Source: PNKC01 sp039917655 (GTDB lineage: Bacteria > Chloroflexota > Dehalococcoidia > Tepidiformales > Tepidiformaceae). From it: a stretch of 24,721 bases of DNA. The notes under the pieces are model-generated. The model was not told the DNA's origin, did no database searches, and saw nothing but the letters and a program-made list of their open reading frames with translations. Position 1 is the stretch's first letter, and each line of letters begins with the position of its first letter. The stretch covers positions 1 to 24,721 of the forward strand of contig JBDSJC010000037.1 in the NCBI GenBank assembly GCA_039917655.1, written 5' to 3'. Both the position numbers and the translations under genes were made by a program. Positions 1 to 7,379 of this stretch are shown one piece after another.

Positions 1-231
1 AATTCGTTTTCTTGCAACGCACCAGGCGCCTCCCGCCCGCCTCGGCAAGCTCACCTGGCACGGCCTCTCGCGGAAGCACCTTCTCCCTCCGCGGTGGAAG
101 AGGGCAGGGTGAGGGTCTGCGGGCAAGGACGCGCGACGACGGCCGGCGCACGCGGGTGTGGAAAGATCGGCACTCAGCACCAAGCACTCAGCACTCAGCA
201 CTCGGGCCTTGGACCTCGTCGAACTACCCCC
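1..231. other. Intergenic stretch with no convincing gene
   Basis: No reading frame here resembles a protein; the candidates are short and Arg/Ser/Pro-rich in the way of chance GC-rich frames. Around 79-115 there is a purine/pyrimidine-skewed imperfect inverted repeat (a CTTCTCCCTCC arm facing a GGAAGAGGGCAGGG arm) that resembles dispersed intergenic palindromes, but one copy cannot prove this. The heptamer array at 170-204 lies in this stretch. Confidence 0.5.
170..204 (+). repeat. Heptanucleotide tandem repeat (GCACTCA)
   Basis: Five head-to-tail 7-bp units: GCACTCA, GCACCAA, GCACTCA, GCACTCA, GCACTCG. The unit fits the consensus GSACTCR, shared with the arrays at 6499-6540 (other strand) and 7343-7377. 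It lies just upstream of the broken gene at 232. Confidence 0.85.
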
Positions 232-291
232 ATGCGCATCCTCGGCATTGACATGGGCACCGGCACCCAGGACATCCAGCTCTTCAATGCT
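232..291 (+). pseudogene. Relic: N-terminus of a DUF1786-type protein
   Basis: The ATG at 232 opens MRILGIDMGTGTQDIQLF, which matches the N-terminus I know for DUF1786 proteins, an ASKHA-like family whose glycine-rich GTGTQD loop would hold phosphate. After about 20 residues the frame loses any resemblance and stops at 427-429, where the family is normally over 300 residues. No later part of such a protein is visible between 292 and 681. I read it as a 5' remnant left by a deletion. Alternatively it is a chance resemblance; the motif is short but specific. Confidence 0.45.
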
Positions 292-681
292 GATCCGGAT
301 GCGCCTAAGCACCGTGGCATTTCGGCCCACCTTCTGCCCATGAGCACTACGGGAATCTCGATTCGCCCTGCGGTCCGTTCCACTGTGACGCCATTCACAT
401 CGATTCGCCCCGGAAGATGGCACCCTTAGCTTCGAAACGAGGCCAAACCTGTAGCCCTCGGCTGAAGGGACCGCACGGCTCTCGCCCTTTGGGTGGAGGT
501 TCACCAGGGTCCGCAGCGTCATTCTGAGGTTGGCACAGATATGGAAGACATTGGTGTCTTCGCGACCTTCCATAGCGTACTAATCTCTCGTAGGGTCGAA
601 GGGGCAGCTTCAAAACGGAAGGCATCCAGGCCATGCCGCCGAGCTGTGCCGCCGAGAAGCTGGCGGAGAAGGAGCAACATT
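292..681. other. Long non-coding stretch upstream of the PAP2 gene
   Basis: No frame here looks like a protein. TCGATTCGCCC occurs twice (358-368 and 400-410). The stretch just before the PAP2 gene may hold its promoter: TAATCT near 579-584 is a possible -10 box, implying a leader of about 90 nt. I searched by eye for a known riboswitch and did not recognise one. Confidence 0.4.
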
Positions 682-1518
682 ATGACAGTCCGTGGAGCCC
701 AGTTGAGCTTTCCTCGCGCTTCCACTTCCGGGCTGCCGGGCGCCCGATTCCGTCAGCAATTCGCCACGCTCCCGCGATTAGGCGCTGACTTTGCGATCGT
801 CGCCTCCGTCATTGGCGTCTATTTTCTCGCCCGCGGCCAGGCCCCCGGCCGCGATGCCTTCGCTGTTGCTCTGACGGACCGCCTGGTGAGCTTCGAGCGC
901 GTCCTTCACATTTTTTGGGAGCCCACGGTGCAGGACTGGTCGATCCGCTACCACTGGGTTCAGGAGGTGGCGAACTTTGTGTACGCCTACATGCACTTCC
1001 CGGTGCTCGGCGTTGTCGCCGTGTGGCTCTGGTTCCGGGGGCGCGAGCGCTTCACCTTCATGCGCAACACCATGTTCATCTCGATGGTCATTGGCCTGGT
1101 CTTCTACTACTTGTTCCCGGCAGCGCCGCCACGGCTGATGGCCCTCAACGGCCACGACCTCGGTTTCGTGGACACTGTTTTTGGCGGCAACACGTCAGTA
1201 AGCTACGCCCAGCCGGCGCTCATCCTCAACGAATATGCGGCCATCCCGAGTTTCCACTTCGGTTGGATCGCGATGGCGTCGGCGGCGATCTGGGTGAATA
1301 CCAGCAGCCGCACTCTCCGCATAACTGCTCTCGTGCTCAGCGTGGTGATGGCCTGGGCGATTGTGGCCAGCGCCAACCACCTGTTCGTGGACATGGCGCT
1401 CGGTGGCGGCGTGGTCTGGGTCTCGTGGCGCATCGCCAGGCAGCTCGAATCACGGACGCAGCGGGCCAGCGCCGGGCGAGACCCGATCGCCTTCGAGAGC
1501 CCAGCAAGGGCCGCCTGA
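682..1518 (+). CDS. PAP2-superfamily membrane phosphatase/transferase
   Basis: A 278-residue integral membrane protein of the PAP2 (type 2 phosphatidic acid phosphatase) superfamily, closest in layout to the inositol-phosphorylceramide-synthase-like branch. Such enzymes remove or transfer lipid phosphate groups at the membrane. Visible motifs are FPAAPPRL (145-152), PSFHFGW (189-195, His192) and ANHLFVD (231-237, His233 and Asp237); the two histidines and Asp form the usual catalytic site. Hydrophobic segments lie near 33-50, 97-117, 127-145, 191-206 and 212-230. The ATG at 682 is chosen because AAGGAG precedes it by eight bases; the open frame runs further upstream but without family resemblance. 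The gene converges on SulP across a strong hairpin. The exact substrate cannot be told. Confidence 0.85.
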   Translation: MTVRGAQLSFPRASTSGLPGARFRQQFATLPRLGADFAIVASVIGVYFLARGQAPGRDAFAVALTDRLVSFERVLHIFWEPTVQDWSIRYHWVQEVANFVYAYMHFPVLGVVAVWLWFRGRERFTFMRNTMFISMVIGLVFYYLFPAAPPRLMALNGHDLGFVDTVFGGNTSVSYAQPALILNEYAAIPSFHFGWIAMASAAIWVNTSSRTLRITALVLSVVMAWAIVASANHLFVDMALGGGVVWVSWRIARQLESRTQRASAGRDPIAFESPARAA

Positions 1519-1530
1519 CCAACGTCTACC

Positions 1531-1594
1531 ACGCCCCGCCAAGGGGGGGTCTGGCAGTCTCGTCGAACGTCCCGTCATTCCCCCGGCGGGGCGT
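1531..1594. terminator. Bidirectional hairpin between PAP2 and SulP genes
   Basis: ACGCCCCGCC (1531-1540) pairs perfectly with GGCGGGGCGT (1585-1594). After an AA bulge, a run of G (1543-1549) can pair with CCCCC (1580-1584). It sits between two convergent gene ends, where a shared terminator is expected. No strong T-run follows on either side, so it may not act as a classical intrinsic terminator. Confidence 0.65.
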
Positions 1595-1661
1595 TCGTTT
1601 GCGGCGGTTAGTCGCTGTAGGTTCGTGATAAACCAAACCACCAGTTTCCCAGGGCCGCGTT

Positions 1662-3365
1662 TCATGCGATGAGCGGAGGCGCGCTTCCTTCGCCGGGATG
1701 GACCTCCCGGCCCTCGGGCGCGTCGATCGAGGCGATCGCATCGCGGGTGTGTTCGAACACGTTCTCCGGCCCGAGCCTGGCGATGATGCCGAAGCGATGG
1801 AGGACCGGGAACAGGTCTGCCTGGATTGCAGTCAGAATGATGCGTGCGCCGTGACGCTGGCGGTGCTCGATAACACCCTCCAGCGTCAGAAGGCCGGACG
1901 TATCCACGTGGTGCACATCTTTCATCCGCAGGATCAGCGGGTTGGCCGTGATGCCGCTCAGTTCGTATTCGAATGCCGCAACGCTGTGAAAGGAAAGCGT
2001 CCCCTGGGCGGTGAAGAATGCCACATCGGGCCGGGTCTGGATCAGCTCACTCAGCTCGGGCGAGACCTGTTGGATGCGCCCTGACTCATCTGGCAACAGT
2101 TCCGCGGCAGCCGGCACCCGGACGAGCCTCCGAATGAGCAGCACCGCCGAGGCCAGCACCCCGAAACCAATGGCGTAGGTGAGGTCGAAGAAGAGTGTGA
2201 TGAACATCGTGGCGAGCAGGACAATCAGGTCTTCACGAGGCGCTTTTCGAACGAGGCGAATCACCTCCGGGGCCTCGGCAATTCTCCACGCGACCATCAG
2301 CAGGACGGCGGCGAGCGTGGTCAGCGGGATGTGCCCCGCGAGCCCCCCAAGGGCCAACGTGGCCAGGAGAACGGTGAGCGAGTGGAATACTCCCGTCAGG
2401 CGAGACGTTCCGCCGCTGCGGATTCCAGCGGCCGTCCGGGCGATCGCCGCTGTCGCGGGGACACCGCCCATCACCGGCGACACCAGGTTTGCCAGACCCT
2501 GGCCGATCAGTTCCCGGTTGGGGTTGTGGCGCTCGGGGCTTGTTCCCATGCCATCTGCGACGACCGCGCTTAGCAGCGACTCCACGGCCCCGAGGACCGC
2601 AACCGACACAGCGATCGGCAGCAGGTCAAACATCAGGGACGCCTCGAAGAACGTGAAATCGGGGCGTGGCAGTCCACTGGGCAGGGCTCCGTAGCGGCTC
2701 GCCAGTGTTGGCGTGTCGATTCCCAGCGCCCAGGTCAACGCCGTCATCGCTGCGACGGCCAACAATGTTGATGGGAGCCGGTTCAGCCTGGGTAGCCGGG
2801 GCCAGCCAAACAGGATGACCAGCGACGCGAATCCTACCAACGGCGTGGTCCAGCCCACGCTGTTCAGGTTGGCAAGCGTGTCCCAGGTTTTTTCATGGAA
2901 GTATTCGAGCTTGGGGTTGGTCCCGGTGACCGCGAAAAGGTTGTTCACCTGTCCGAAGCCGATGGAAAGGGCAATCCCCGCCGTGAAGCCGACGATCACC
3001 AACCCCGGCATAAAGCGCATCACGCGCCCAAACTTAAGGATCCCCATGACGATGAGCAGCACCCCCGCCATCAGACCGATAGTGGGCAGCGCCTTTACGC
3101 CGTAGAGCGAGACAGCGTGGGCGAGAAGCGGGACGAGGGCCGCGGTCGGACCGGTGATGTTGTAGTTCGAGCCGCCGGTGACCGCGGCCACTGCGCCCGC
3201 GAATACCGCCGTGTACAGCCCAGCGACGGGCTGCACGCCGACCGCGACTGCGAGCGCGATGGAGAGCGGCAGGGCGATGATCCCCACAATCACGCCGGCC
3301 AGCAGATTCTGGCGGACCGCTGCGATCGTCGGAAATTCGAACCCAAGCTGAGCCCGAACGTTCAA
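1662..3365 (-). CDS. SulP-family anion transporter with STAS domain
   Basis: A 567-residue SulP (SLC26-like) transporter. The family moves sulfate, bicarbonate or other anions across the inner membrane. The N-terminal two thirds are hydrophobic, and residues about 47-76 carry the SulP signature (PVAGLYTAVFAG, then GGSNYNITGPTAA). Residues about 440-545 form a cytoplasmic STAS domain, with HVDTSGL at the position of the usual regulatory DxSG loop. The start is a TTG with a weak AGG before it; no better start is seen. It is divergent from an ArsR-type regulator with an inverted repeat between them, so that protein is the likely regulator. Substrate cannot be read from sequence. Confidence 0.9.
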   Translation of the reverse strand: MNVRAQLGFEFPTIAAVRQNLLAGVIVGIIALPLSIALAVAVGVQPVAGLYTAVFAGAVAAVTGGSNYNITGPTAALVPLLAHAVSLYGVKALPTIGLMAGVLLIVMGILKFGRVMRFMPGLVIVGFTAGIALSIGFGQVNNLFAVTGTNPKLEYFHEKTWDTLANLNSVGWTTPLVGFASLVILFGWPRLPRLNRLPSTLLAVAAMTALTWALGIDTPTLASRYGALPSGLPRPDFTFFEASLMFDLLPIAVSVAVLGAVESLLSAVVADGMGTSPERHNPNRELIGQGLANLVSPVMGGVPATAAIARTAAGIRSGGTSRLTGVFHSLTVLLATLALGGLAGHIPLTTLAAVLLMVAWRIAEAPEVIRLVRKAPREDLIVLLATMFITLFFDLTYAIGFGVLASAVLLIRRLVRVPAAAELLPDESGRIQQVSPELSELIQTRPDVAFFTAQGTLSFHSVAAFEYELSGITANPLILRMKDVHHVDTSGLLTLEGVIEHRQRHGARIILTAIQADLFPVLHRFGIIARLGPENVFEHTRDAIASIDAPEGREVHPGEGSAPPLIA

Positions 3366-3456
3366 ACCTGGCTCAAAGACGCTGCCGAGGGCCGAGCTTC
3401 CCGGACCGGTGTCGATGCCGGGCTATTCTGTGGTGTTTCCGTGCAGTCTAACATGC

Positions 3457-3481
3457 GTATCTTCGAATATAGCATAGATAC
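3457..3481. promoter_or_regulatory. Candidate operator between SulP and ArsR genes
   Basis: An inverted repeat, GTATCT-N13-AGATAC, with a small TTCGAA palindrome (3462-3467) inside. It lies in the AT-rich part of the 139-bp divergent intergenic region, 12 bp upstream of the ArsR -10 box. Dimeric ArsR proteins bind such imperfect palindromes. Binding is inferred from position only. Confidence 0.45.
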
Positions 3482-3492
3482 CCGAGTAGTGG

Positions 3493-3498
3493 TATTCT
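3493..3498 (+). promoter_or_regulatory. -10 box of the ArsR gene (leaderless)
   Basis: TATTCT, followed by exactly six bases and then GTG at 3505. The spacing predicts that transcription begins at or on the start codon. Confidence 0.6.
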
Positions 3499-3504
3499 CA
3501 AGTC

Positions 3505-3858
3505 GTGCCCCCTACCCTTCAGGACTTCAAGGCCGAACTCTTCCGTACGCTCGCGAATCCCGTACGGATCCGTATCCTCGAAGTGTTGCGAGCAACCGGC
3601 AGCCTCACCGTCCGGGAGATTCAGCAGCAGGTAGGCGTCGAGCCGTCCAACGTTTCGCAGCACCTCGCCCTCCTGCGGGGACGCGGGCTGGTTACTACCC
3701 GCCGCGAAGCTACCAGCATCTGGTACTCCGTCGCCGAGCCAGAACTGTTCGGGATGCTGGACGCCGCACGGGCGATTTTCGATAGCCAGCTCGCTGCCCA
3801 GGCAAAGCTCGCGGAGGAAGCGCAGTCACCCGGCGCAGTCGCCGGCACGGGCCCGTAG
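3505..3858 (+). CDS. ArsR-family winged-helix regulator, cysteine-free
   Basis: A 117-residue dimeric ArsR/SmtB-type DNA-binding protein. FRTLANPVRIRILEVL (13-28) is the typical ArsR start, and EPSNVSQHLALLRGRGLV (46-63) is the recognition helix region. The wing follows at 64-74. There is no cysteine anywhere, so the classic ELCVC metal site and the dithiol sensing of BigR/SqrR-type members are absent. No clear histidine/acid metal site is visible either. The GTG start at 3505 is six bases after TATTCT, with no ribosome binding site. It is divergent from SulP and probably controls it and itself through the palindrome between them. What it senses is unknown. Confidence 0.88.
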   Translation: MPPTLQDFKAELFRTLANPVRIRILEVLRATGSLTVREIQQQVGVEPSNVSQHLALLRGRGLVTTRREATSIWYSVAEPELFGMLDAARAIFDSQLAAQAKLAEEAQSPGAVAGTGP

Positions 3859-4040
3859 CAGGCCCCCCGCCCAGCAGCGTAACGCCGTTCGAATGCACCG
3901 ATCTGTGCTCACGGACGGTTGCCAAACCGTGCCTTGGGCGCTTACGGTCGAAACAGGCGTCCGGCCTCCAGGCGGTGCTCGTCGCAGCTACTGCAAGACA
4001 CCCCCATGTCCACGAGGCAGCGCGAAACAGGAGGCACACC
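3859..4040. other. Intergenic region between ArsR and cupin genes
   Basis: No gene is seen. ACGGTT (3915-3920) and AACCGT (3925-3930) can form a 6-bp hairpin with a four-base loop, possibly ending ArsR transcription, though no T-run follows. Confidence 0.35.
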
Positions 4041-4418
4041 ATGCCAGAGACAACTCACCCGCCGTCCGGAGAGTATCCGAAGCCTGCGAGCGTCTACAGT
4101 CTTGACCTCGAAGCTGAAGCCGACGAACTGGTCGGCAAGCTGCCTGGCCATCGCCGCCAGACCAAGAGCCTGGCCCGCTCGTCCGGCGTCTCGGTGATCT
4201 TGATGGCGATGGAGGCGGGGGACGCGATCGAAGAGCACTCCGCAGCTGGCGTGGTGACAGTCCAGCTCGTCCGTGGCCATGCGAGGCTTTCGGCGGACGG
4301 CCAGGCGATCGATCTCCGGCCCGGGCAGTTGGTCATGTTCCAGCCCGGACTTCGCCACGACCTCCGGGCAGACGAACAGTCGGTGGTGGTGCTGACGGTG
4401 ACCGGCGGCGACGACTAG
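4041..4418 (+). CDS. Small cupin-domain protein
   Basis: A 125-residue protein whose residues about 50-122 form a single cupin beta-barrel. Motif 1 is degenerate (GDAIEEHSAAG, 60-70, one histidine, His66). Motif 2 is clear (LRPGQLVMFQPGLRHDL, 92-108, His106). With Glu64, His66 and His106 it might still bind a metal, but less fully than canonical HxH cupins. Stand-alone cupins of this size are often sensors or small enzymes with unknown substrates. AGGAGG seven bases before the ATG at 4041 fixes the start. The stop codon overlaps the stop of the opposing gene at 4415. Confidence 0.8.
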   Translation: MPETTHPPSGEYPKPASVYSLDLEAEADELVGKLPGHRRQTKSLARSSGVSVILMAMEAGDAIEEHSAAGVVTVQLVRGHARLSADGQAIDLRPGQLVMFQPGLRHDLRADEQSVVVLTVTGGDD

Positions 4419-4903
4419 GGTTGAAAGATTGAGGGGTTGTGGCCGGCCGTCCAGTAGCGCTCTCTTTTTTGCGCAGCTCTGGACGGGGCGCTGCTCGCTT
4501 CCTCGCCAGACGTTACGCCGACGCGGCGGGGACGGGCTTGTCGGACTGGGCTATCGGGCACTTGGATGTTGGCCGATCCGCCGCTGACGCGATCTGTGCG
4601 GACGTACGGCGAGAGATTCGGGCGCACAATGCGCACCAGCGCCGCCCCGGCCCGGGGAATCGCTGGTAGACGCGCCCTCCGGTAGCGATTCAGGTCGGCT
4701 CGCGCAAAGGCCATCACAACCCGGTCGTCATCGGCCCAAAGGATGCATTCCGCGGCCAGCCAGAAGCTCCCTCGAAACCGCCGGTGCACGCGCAGAAACG
4801 GGCCGCGTACCTCGGCCACCGCACCCAGCCGCGAAGTATCCGCGGTGAGCACGGTTTGGCCGGGCCGGAATGGTGGGTGCTGGATCATGTGCTCGGACCT
4901 CAT
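4415..4903 (-). CDS. PRC-barrel/DUF2171-like small protein with disordered tail
   Basis: A 162-residue frame. Residues about 12-60 (a VLTADTSRLGAVAEVRG strand pair, then FRGSFWLAAECILWADD) have the beta pattern of DUF2171/PRC-barrel-like proteins, small domains often found in stress or surface contexts. From about residue 78 on, the protein is Arg/Pro/Ser-rich and unrelated to the domain; it may be a disordered tail or read-through past a lost stop. The start could be 4903 or the ATG at 4888, which has GAGG ten bases upstream. It reads toward the cupin gene and overlaps its stop. Function unknown. Confidence 0.55.
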   Translation of the reverse strand: MRSEHMIQHPPFRPGQTVLTADTSRLGAVAEVRGPFLRVHRRFRGSFWLAAECILWADDDRVVMAFARADLNRYRRARLPAIPRAGAALVRIVRPNLSPYVRTDRVSGGSANIQVPDSPVRQARPRRVGVTSGEEASSAPSRAAQKRERYWTAGHNPSIFQP

Positions 4904-4942
4904 TGGCTGAAATGCGAGGGCGAGAGGACGGAAGTCCGCCGG

Positions 4943-5086
4943 TCAGCGCCGGCGCATCACCGACCCGCCGCCAATCAGGCCAACCAGGAAAACGATCAGG
5001 ATGCCGATGAAGAAGACTTTGGCCACGAACAGGCCGAGGCCACCAAAGAGCAGGATCCCCAGGAGCAACAGAAGTAGAAGAAACAC
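4943..5086 (-). CDS. 47-residue hydrophobic membrane protein
   Basis: A small gene that is easy to miss: GTG at 5086 with a strong GGAGGT six bases upstream. The product starts with an almost pure Leu segment (MFLLLLLLLGILLFGG), then GLFVAKVFFIGILIVFLVG, and ends with the positive tail SVMRRR, so it has one long or two short membrane segments with the C-terminus probably inside. It resembles the very small hydrophobic proteins of unknown role common in soil and high-GC bacteria. The excellent ribosome binding site and the amphipathic layout support it as real. Confidence 0.7.
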   Translation of the reverse strand: MFLLLLLLLGILLFGGLGLFVAKVFFIGILIVFLVGLIGGGSVMRRR

Positions 5087-5219
5087 CGGAGTACCTCCGA
5101 ATCAGATGCTCCAAAAGTAGCTCCATGCACCCACGCAAAAAGCAAAAAGGAGAGACGTCCAGCTAGCGGATCCATTGCAATGGCGGCTGAACTCCTAGTC
5201 CCTAGAGGTGGGGTCTGTG

Positions 5220-5225
5220 GATAAT
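5220..5225 (+). promoter_or_regulatory. Candidate -10 box for the Eis-like gene
   Basis: GATAAT, about 45 bp upstream of the ATG at 5270, giving a leader of about 38 nt that includes the GGAGAA ribosome binding site. Confidence 0.4.
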
Positions 5226-5269
5226 GCACCCTTCCCGGGACGCCAGCCGCGCCCGCAAAGGAGAACGTC

Positions 5270-6499
5270 ATGGATTACCCCATTCGCCCGATGACCCCGG
5301 ACGAGCTGCTGCCATTCTTCAGCGCGAACGCATCGAGCTTTGGTTGGGACTTCCGGCCCGAACGGTTCGAAAACGAAACCGGGCCGGATATTCGCGAGTA
5401 CGAGCGCTCGACGTCGGTCTGGGACGGCGACCAGGTAGTCGGCACCGCCGGCATCTGGTCGTTCGAAACGACGGTCCCGGGCGGCATCCTGCCTACCGCT
5501 GGGGTGACCTGGGTCTCGGTCCGGCCAACGCACCGGCGAAAGGGCATCCTGACAGCGATGATGCGCAACCAATTGGAGGCTGTGCACGAACGCGGCGAGC
5601 CCCTGGCCACGCTCTGGGCCTCGGAAAGCGTGATCTACGGGCGGTTCGGGTACGGTAGCGCCGCCGAGGGCGCTTCGCTCAAAATCAACCGCCACCGGGC
5701 GTCACTCCGGCACGCTGCTACGTACCGTGGCCGCACGCGCTTCGTCGACCGCGAGGCGGCGCTGCGAGACTGGCCGGCCGTTTACGATCGAGTGCGAATC
5801 ACGCAACCGGGCATGCACAGCCGCCACGCCAACTGGTGGGAGGCGCGCAACTTCCGGCTCACGGAGAACCGCCCGCTGCCAGGATTCACCGGCCACTCCC
5901 TGGTGCAGTACGAAGAAGGTGGCAAGACCCTCGGGTACGTGATGTACCGGACCAAAGAACAAGAAACGCTCGGCGTTGCGGACGGCCTGATCCAGGTGAC
6001 CGAACTGGTTGCCGAAACCGATGCCGCGTACTCCGCACTCTGGGAGTTCGTCTTCGGCATCGACCTGATCGGCACGATCGAGGCTCCGTGGCGCAGGATC
6101 GATGAGCCTCTGCCCTGGATGCTGACGGACCCGCGACAGCTCCACCGGACGGTGTCCGACACGCTCTGGGTGCGGCTTGTGGACGTCCCCGCGGCGCTCG
6201 CCGGGCGGCGCTACCTCTCGGAGGGGTCGTTGGTGATCGCTGTAGTGGACCAGTTCTGCCCGTGGAACGCCGGCAGCTATCTGATCGAAGGTGGCCCAGG
6301 CGGCGCGACCTGCTCGCCCACCACACGCACGCCGGATATCACCCTGAACGCGAATGACCTCGGCGCGGTCTTCCTCGGCGGAGTGCGCTTCAACACGCTC
6401 GCGCACGCAAATCGCCTTGAGGGCTCGGCACAGTCGATCCGGCTGGCGGATAGGATGTTCCAGTGGGACTGCCTGCCATGGGAGCTGGAGATTTTCTAG
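5270..6499 (+). CDS. Eis-like GNAT N-acetyltransferase
   Basis: A 409-residue protein with the three-part layout of the Eis family: two GNAT domains and a C-terminal sterol-carrier-like domain. The acetyl-CoA loop is VSVRPTHRRKGILTAMM (82-98), and SESVIYGRFGYG (118-129) follows. Tyr123 aligns with the catalytic tyrosine of Eis, and the protein ends in Phe, whose free carboxylate takes part in catalysis in mycobacterial Eis. Family members acetylate amines, including aminoglycosides in mycobacteria; the natural substrate here is unknown. GGAGAA precedes the ATG. The stop codon TAG shares its last base with a heptamer repeat array. Confidence 0.85.
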   Translation: MDYPIRPMTPDELLPFFSANASSFGWDFRPERFENETGPDIREYERSTSVWDGDQVVGTAGIWSFETTVPGGILPTAGVTWVSVRPTHRRKGILTAMMRNQLEAVHERGEPLATLWASESVIYGRFGYGSAAEGASLKINRHRASLRHAATYRGRTRFVDREAALRDWPAVYDRVRITQPGMHSRHANWWEARNFRLTENRPLPGFTGHSLVQYEEGGKTLGYVMYRTKEQETLGVADGLIQVTELVAETDAAYSALWEFVFGIDLIGTIEAPWRRIDEPLPWMLTDPRQLHRTVSDTLWVRLVDVPAALAGRRYLSEGSLVIAVVDQFCPWNAGSYLIEGGPGGATCSPTTRTPDITLNANDLGAVFLGGVRFNTLAHANRLEGSAQSIRLADRMFQWDCLPWELEIF

Positions 6500-6540
6500 T
6501 CCCGAGTCCCGAGTCCCGAGTCCCGAGTCCCGAGTCCCGA
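6499..6540 (-). repeat. Heptanucleotide tandem repeat (GTCCCGA x6)
   Basis: Six perfect units of GTCCCGA on the + strand, equal to GGACTCG in another phase on the - strand, so it belongs to the same GSACTCR family as 170-204 and 7343-7377. The first base is the last base of the acetyltransferase stop codon. The six units show no mismatch, which suggests recent expansion. Confidence 0.95.
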
Positions 6541-6740
6541 GTACAGGGTTGGAAACTGCGTGGTCTATCGCCAGGAGGCTAAGCGTCACCACGGGCCCCC
6601 TGCACTGGAACGCGTTCCACCGCCCCGCCTTTGGTTGAGGGCCGACTCCCGGACGCTCCTTGTCAGTTGCGGCGTTGTCAGTCTCGGCTCTGATTCGGGC
6701 TGCGGCCAGATTCGTGCGCGGCAACGCCGGAGGCCGGTGG
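6541..6740. other. Intergenic region upstream of the first Uma2 gene
   Basis: No protein-like frame and no recognised RNA are seen. CTTGTCAGTTGCGGCGTTGTCAGTCTC (6659-6685) contains the near-repeat TTGTCAGT twice, 17 bp apart. Confidence 0.35.
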
Positions 6741-6746
6741 TATGAT
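6741..6746 (+). promoter_or_regulatory. -10 box of the first Uma2 gene (leaderless)
   Basis: TATGAT, exactly six bases before the ATG at 6753. No ribosome binding site fits between them. Confidence 0.65.
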
Positions 6747-6752
6747 CGAACC

Positions 6753-7292
6753 ATGGTGACGAAGCAGAAGCTGAGTGTGCGGGAATACCTGGCGATGCCT
6801 GAGGAGCCTCCTTACAGCGAGTACGTCTTCGGGCAGGTGGTCCAGAAAGTGGCTCCGCAGAAGAAACATGTGTCGCTGGTTGACGAGTTCAGCCACTTCC
6901 TTGGCGGCTATCGGCGCAGGGTCGGCGGGTTTTCGGGCGCCGAACAGCGCGTGAAGTTCGAGACCGAACGCGGCCTCGAGTTTCGCCTGCCGGACTATGC
7001 GTATTGGACGCCAGCAAAGCCGCAGGGCCCGGATGAGACGCTCCTCCCACCGACGCTCGCTATCGAAGTGCGCTCGCCCGGCGAATCGCCGGAGAGCCAG
7101 CGCGCCAAGTGCCGCTACTACCGGCGATACGGCGTGGATGTGGCCTGGCTGATCGACCCCGAGTCCCGCACGGCCGAGGTGTTCGAAGGTCAGGGCGACG
7201 GTGTCCTGCTCGGCGCCGAAGCCTCGCTCCAGTCGCCGCCGCTCCCCGGTTTCGAACTTTCGCTGACGGACCTGTTCTCCGCGCTGGATTAG
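6753..7292 (+). CDS. Uma2-family (DUF820) putative restriction endonuclease-fold protein
   Basis: A 179-residue Uma2/DUF820 protein with a PD-(D/E)XK nuclease fold. It opens with the usual LSVREYLAMPEE and has RLPDYAYW (active Asp), LAIEVRSPGES (active Glu) and RAKCRYYRRYGVDVAW (Lys in the following helix). These families are numerous in cyanobacteria and Chloroflexota and scatter as single genes; their role is not settled, and a nuclease activity is only inferred from the fold. The start at 6753 follows TATGAT-N6. It is more diverged from the two Uma2 copies at 15244 and 15880 than they are from each other. Confidence 0.88.
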   Translation: MVTKQKLSVREYLAMPEEPPYSEYVFGQVVQKVAPQKKHVSLVDEFSHFLGGYRRRVGGFSGAEQRVKFETERGLEFRLPDYAYWTPAKPQGPDETLLPPTLAIEVRSPGESPESQRAKCRYYRRYGVDVAWLIDPESRTAEVFEGQGDGVLLGAEASLQSPPLPGFELSLTDLFSALD

Positions 7293-7342
7293 TCAAGCGT
7301 TGTTCACGTTGATTTCACCCTTTCTCGGAAGTGCGTCACGGA

Positions 7343-7377
7343 GGACTCAGGACTCAGGACTCAGGACTTAGCACTCA
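7343..7377 (+). repeat. Heptanucleotide tandem repeat (GGACTCA)
   Basis: Five units: GGACTCA three times, then GGACTTA and GCACTCA. It lies between the convergent ends of Uma2 (7292) and NhaA, two bases from the NhaA stop codon. It cannot form a hairpin, so it is not a terminator. Confidence 0.95.
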
Positions 7378-7379
7378 CT

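Noticed and set aside
525..550. TTGGCAC at 531-537 as a sigma54 promoter upstream of the PAP2 gene
   Set aside because: The -12 GC element is missing at the required distance.
5702..6754. 350-residue minus-strand frame opposite the Eis-like gene
   Set aside because: It lies on the opposite strand of a gene with clear motifs, is rich in Arg/Pro/His and has no family features; it is a GC-driven shadow.
170..7377. Heptamer arrays as CRISPR or terminators
   Set aside because: Units are 7 bp with no spacers, no cas genes are present, and the sequence cannot fold back on itself.
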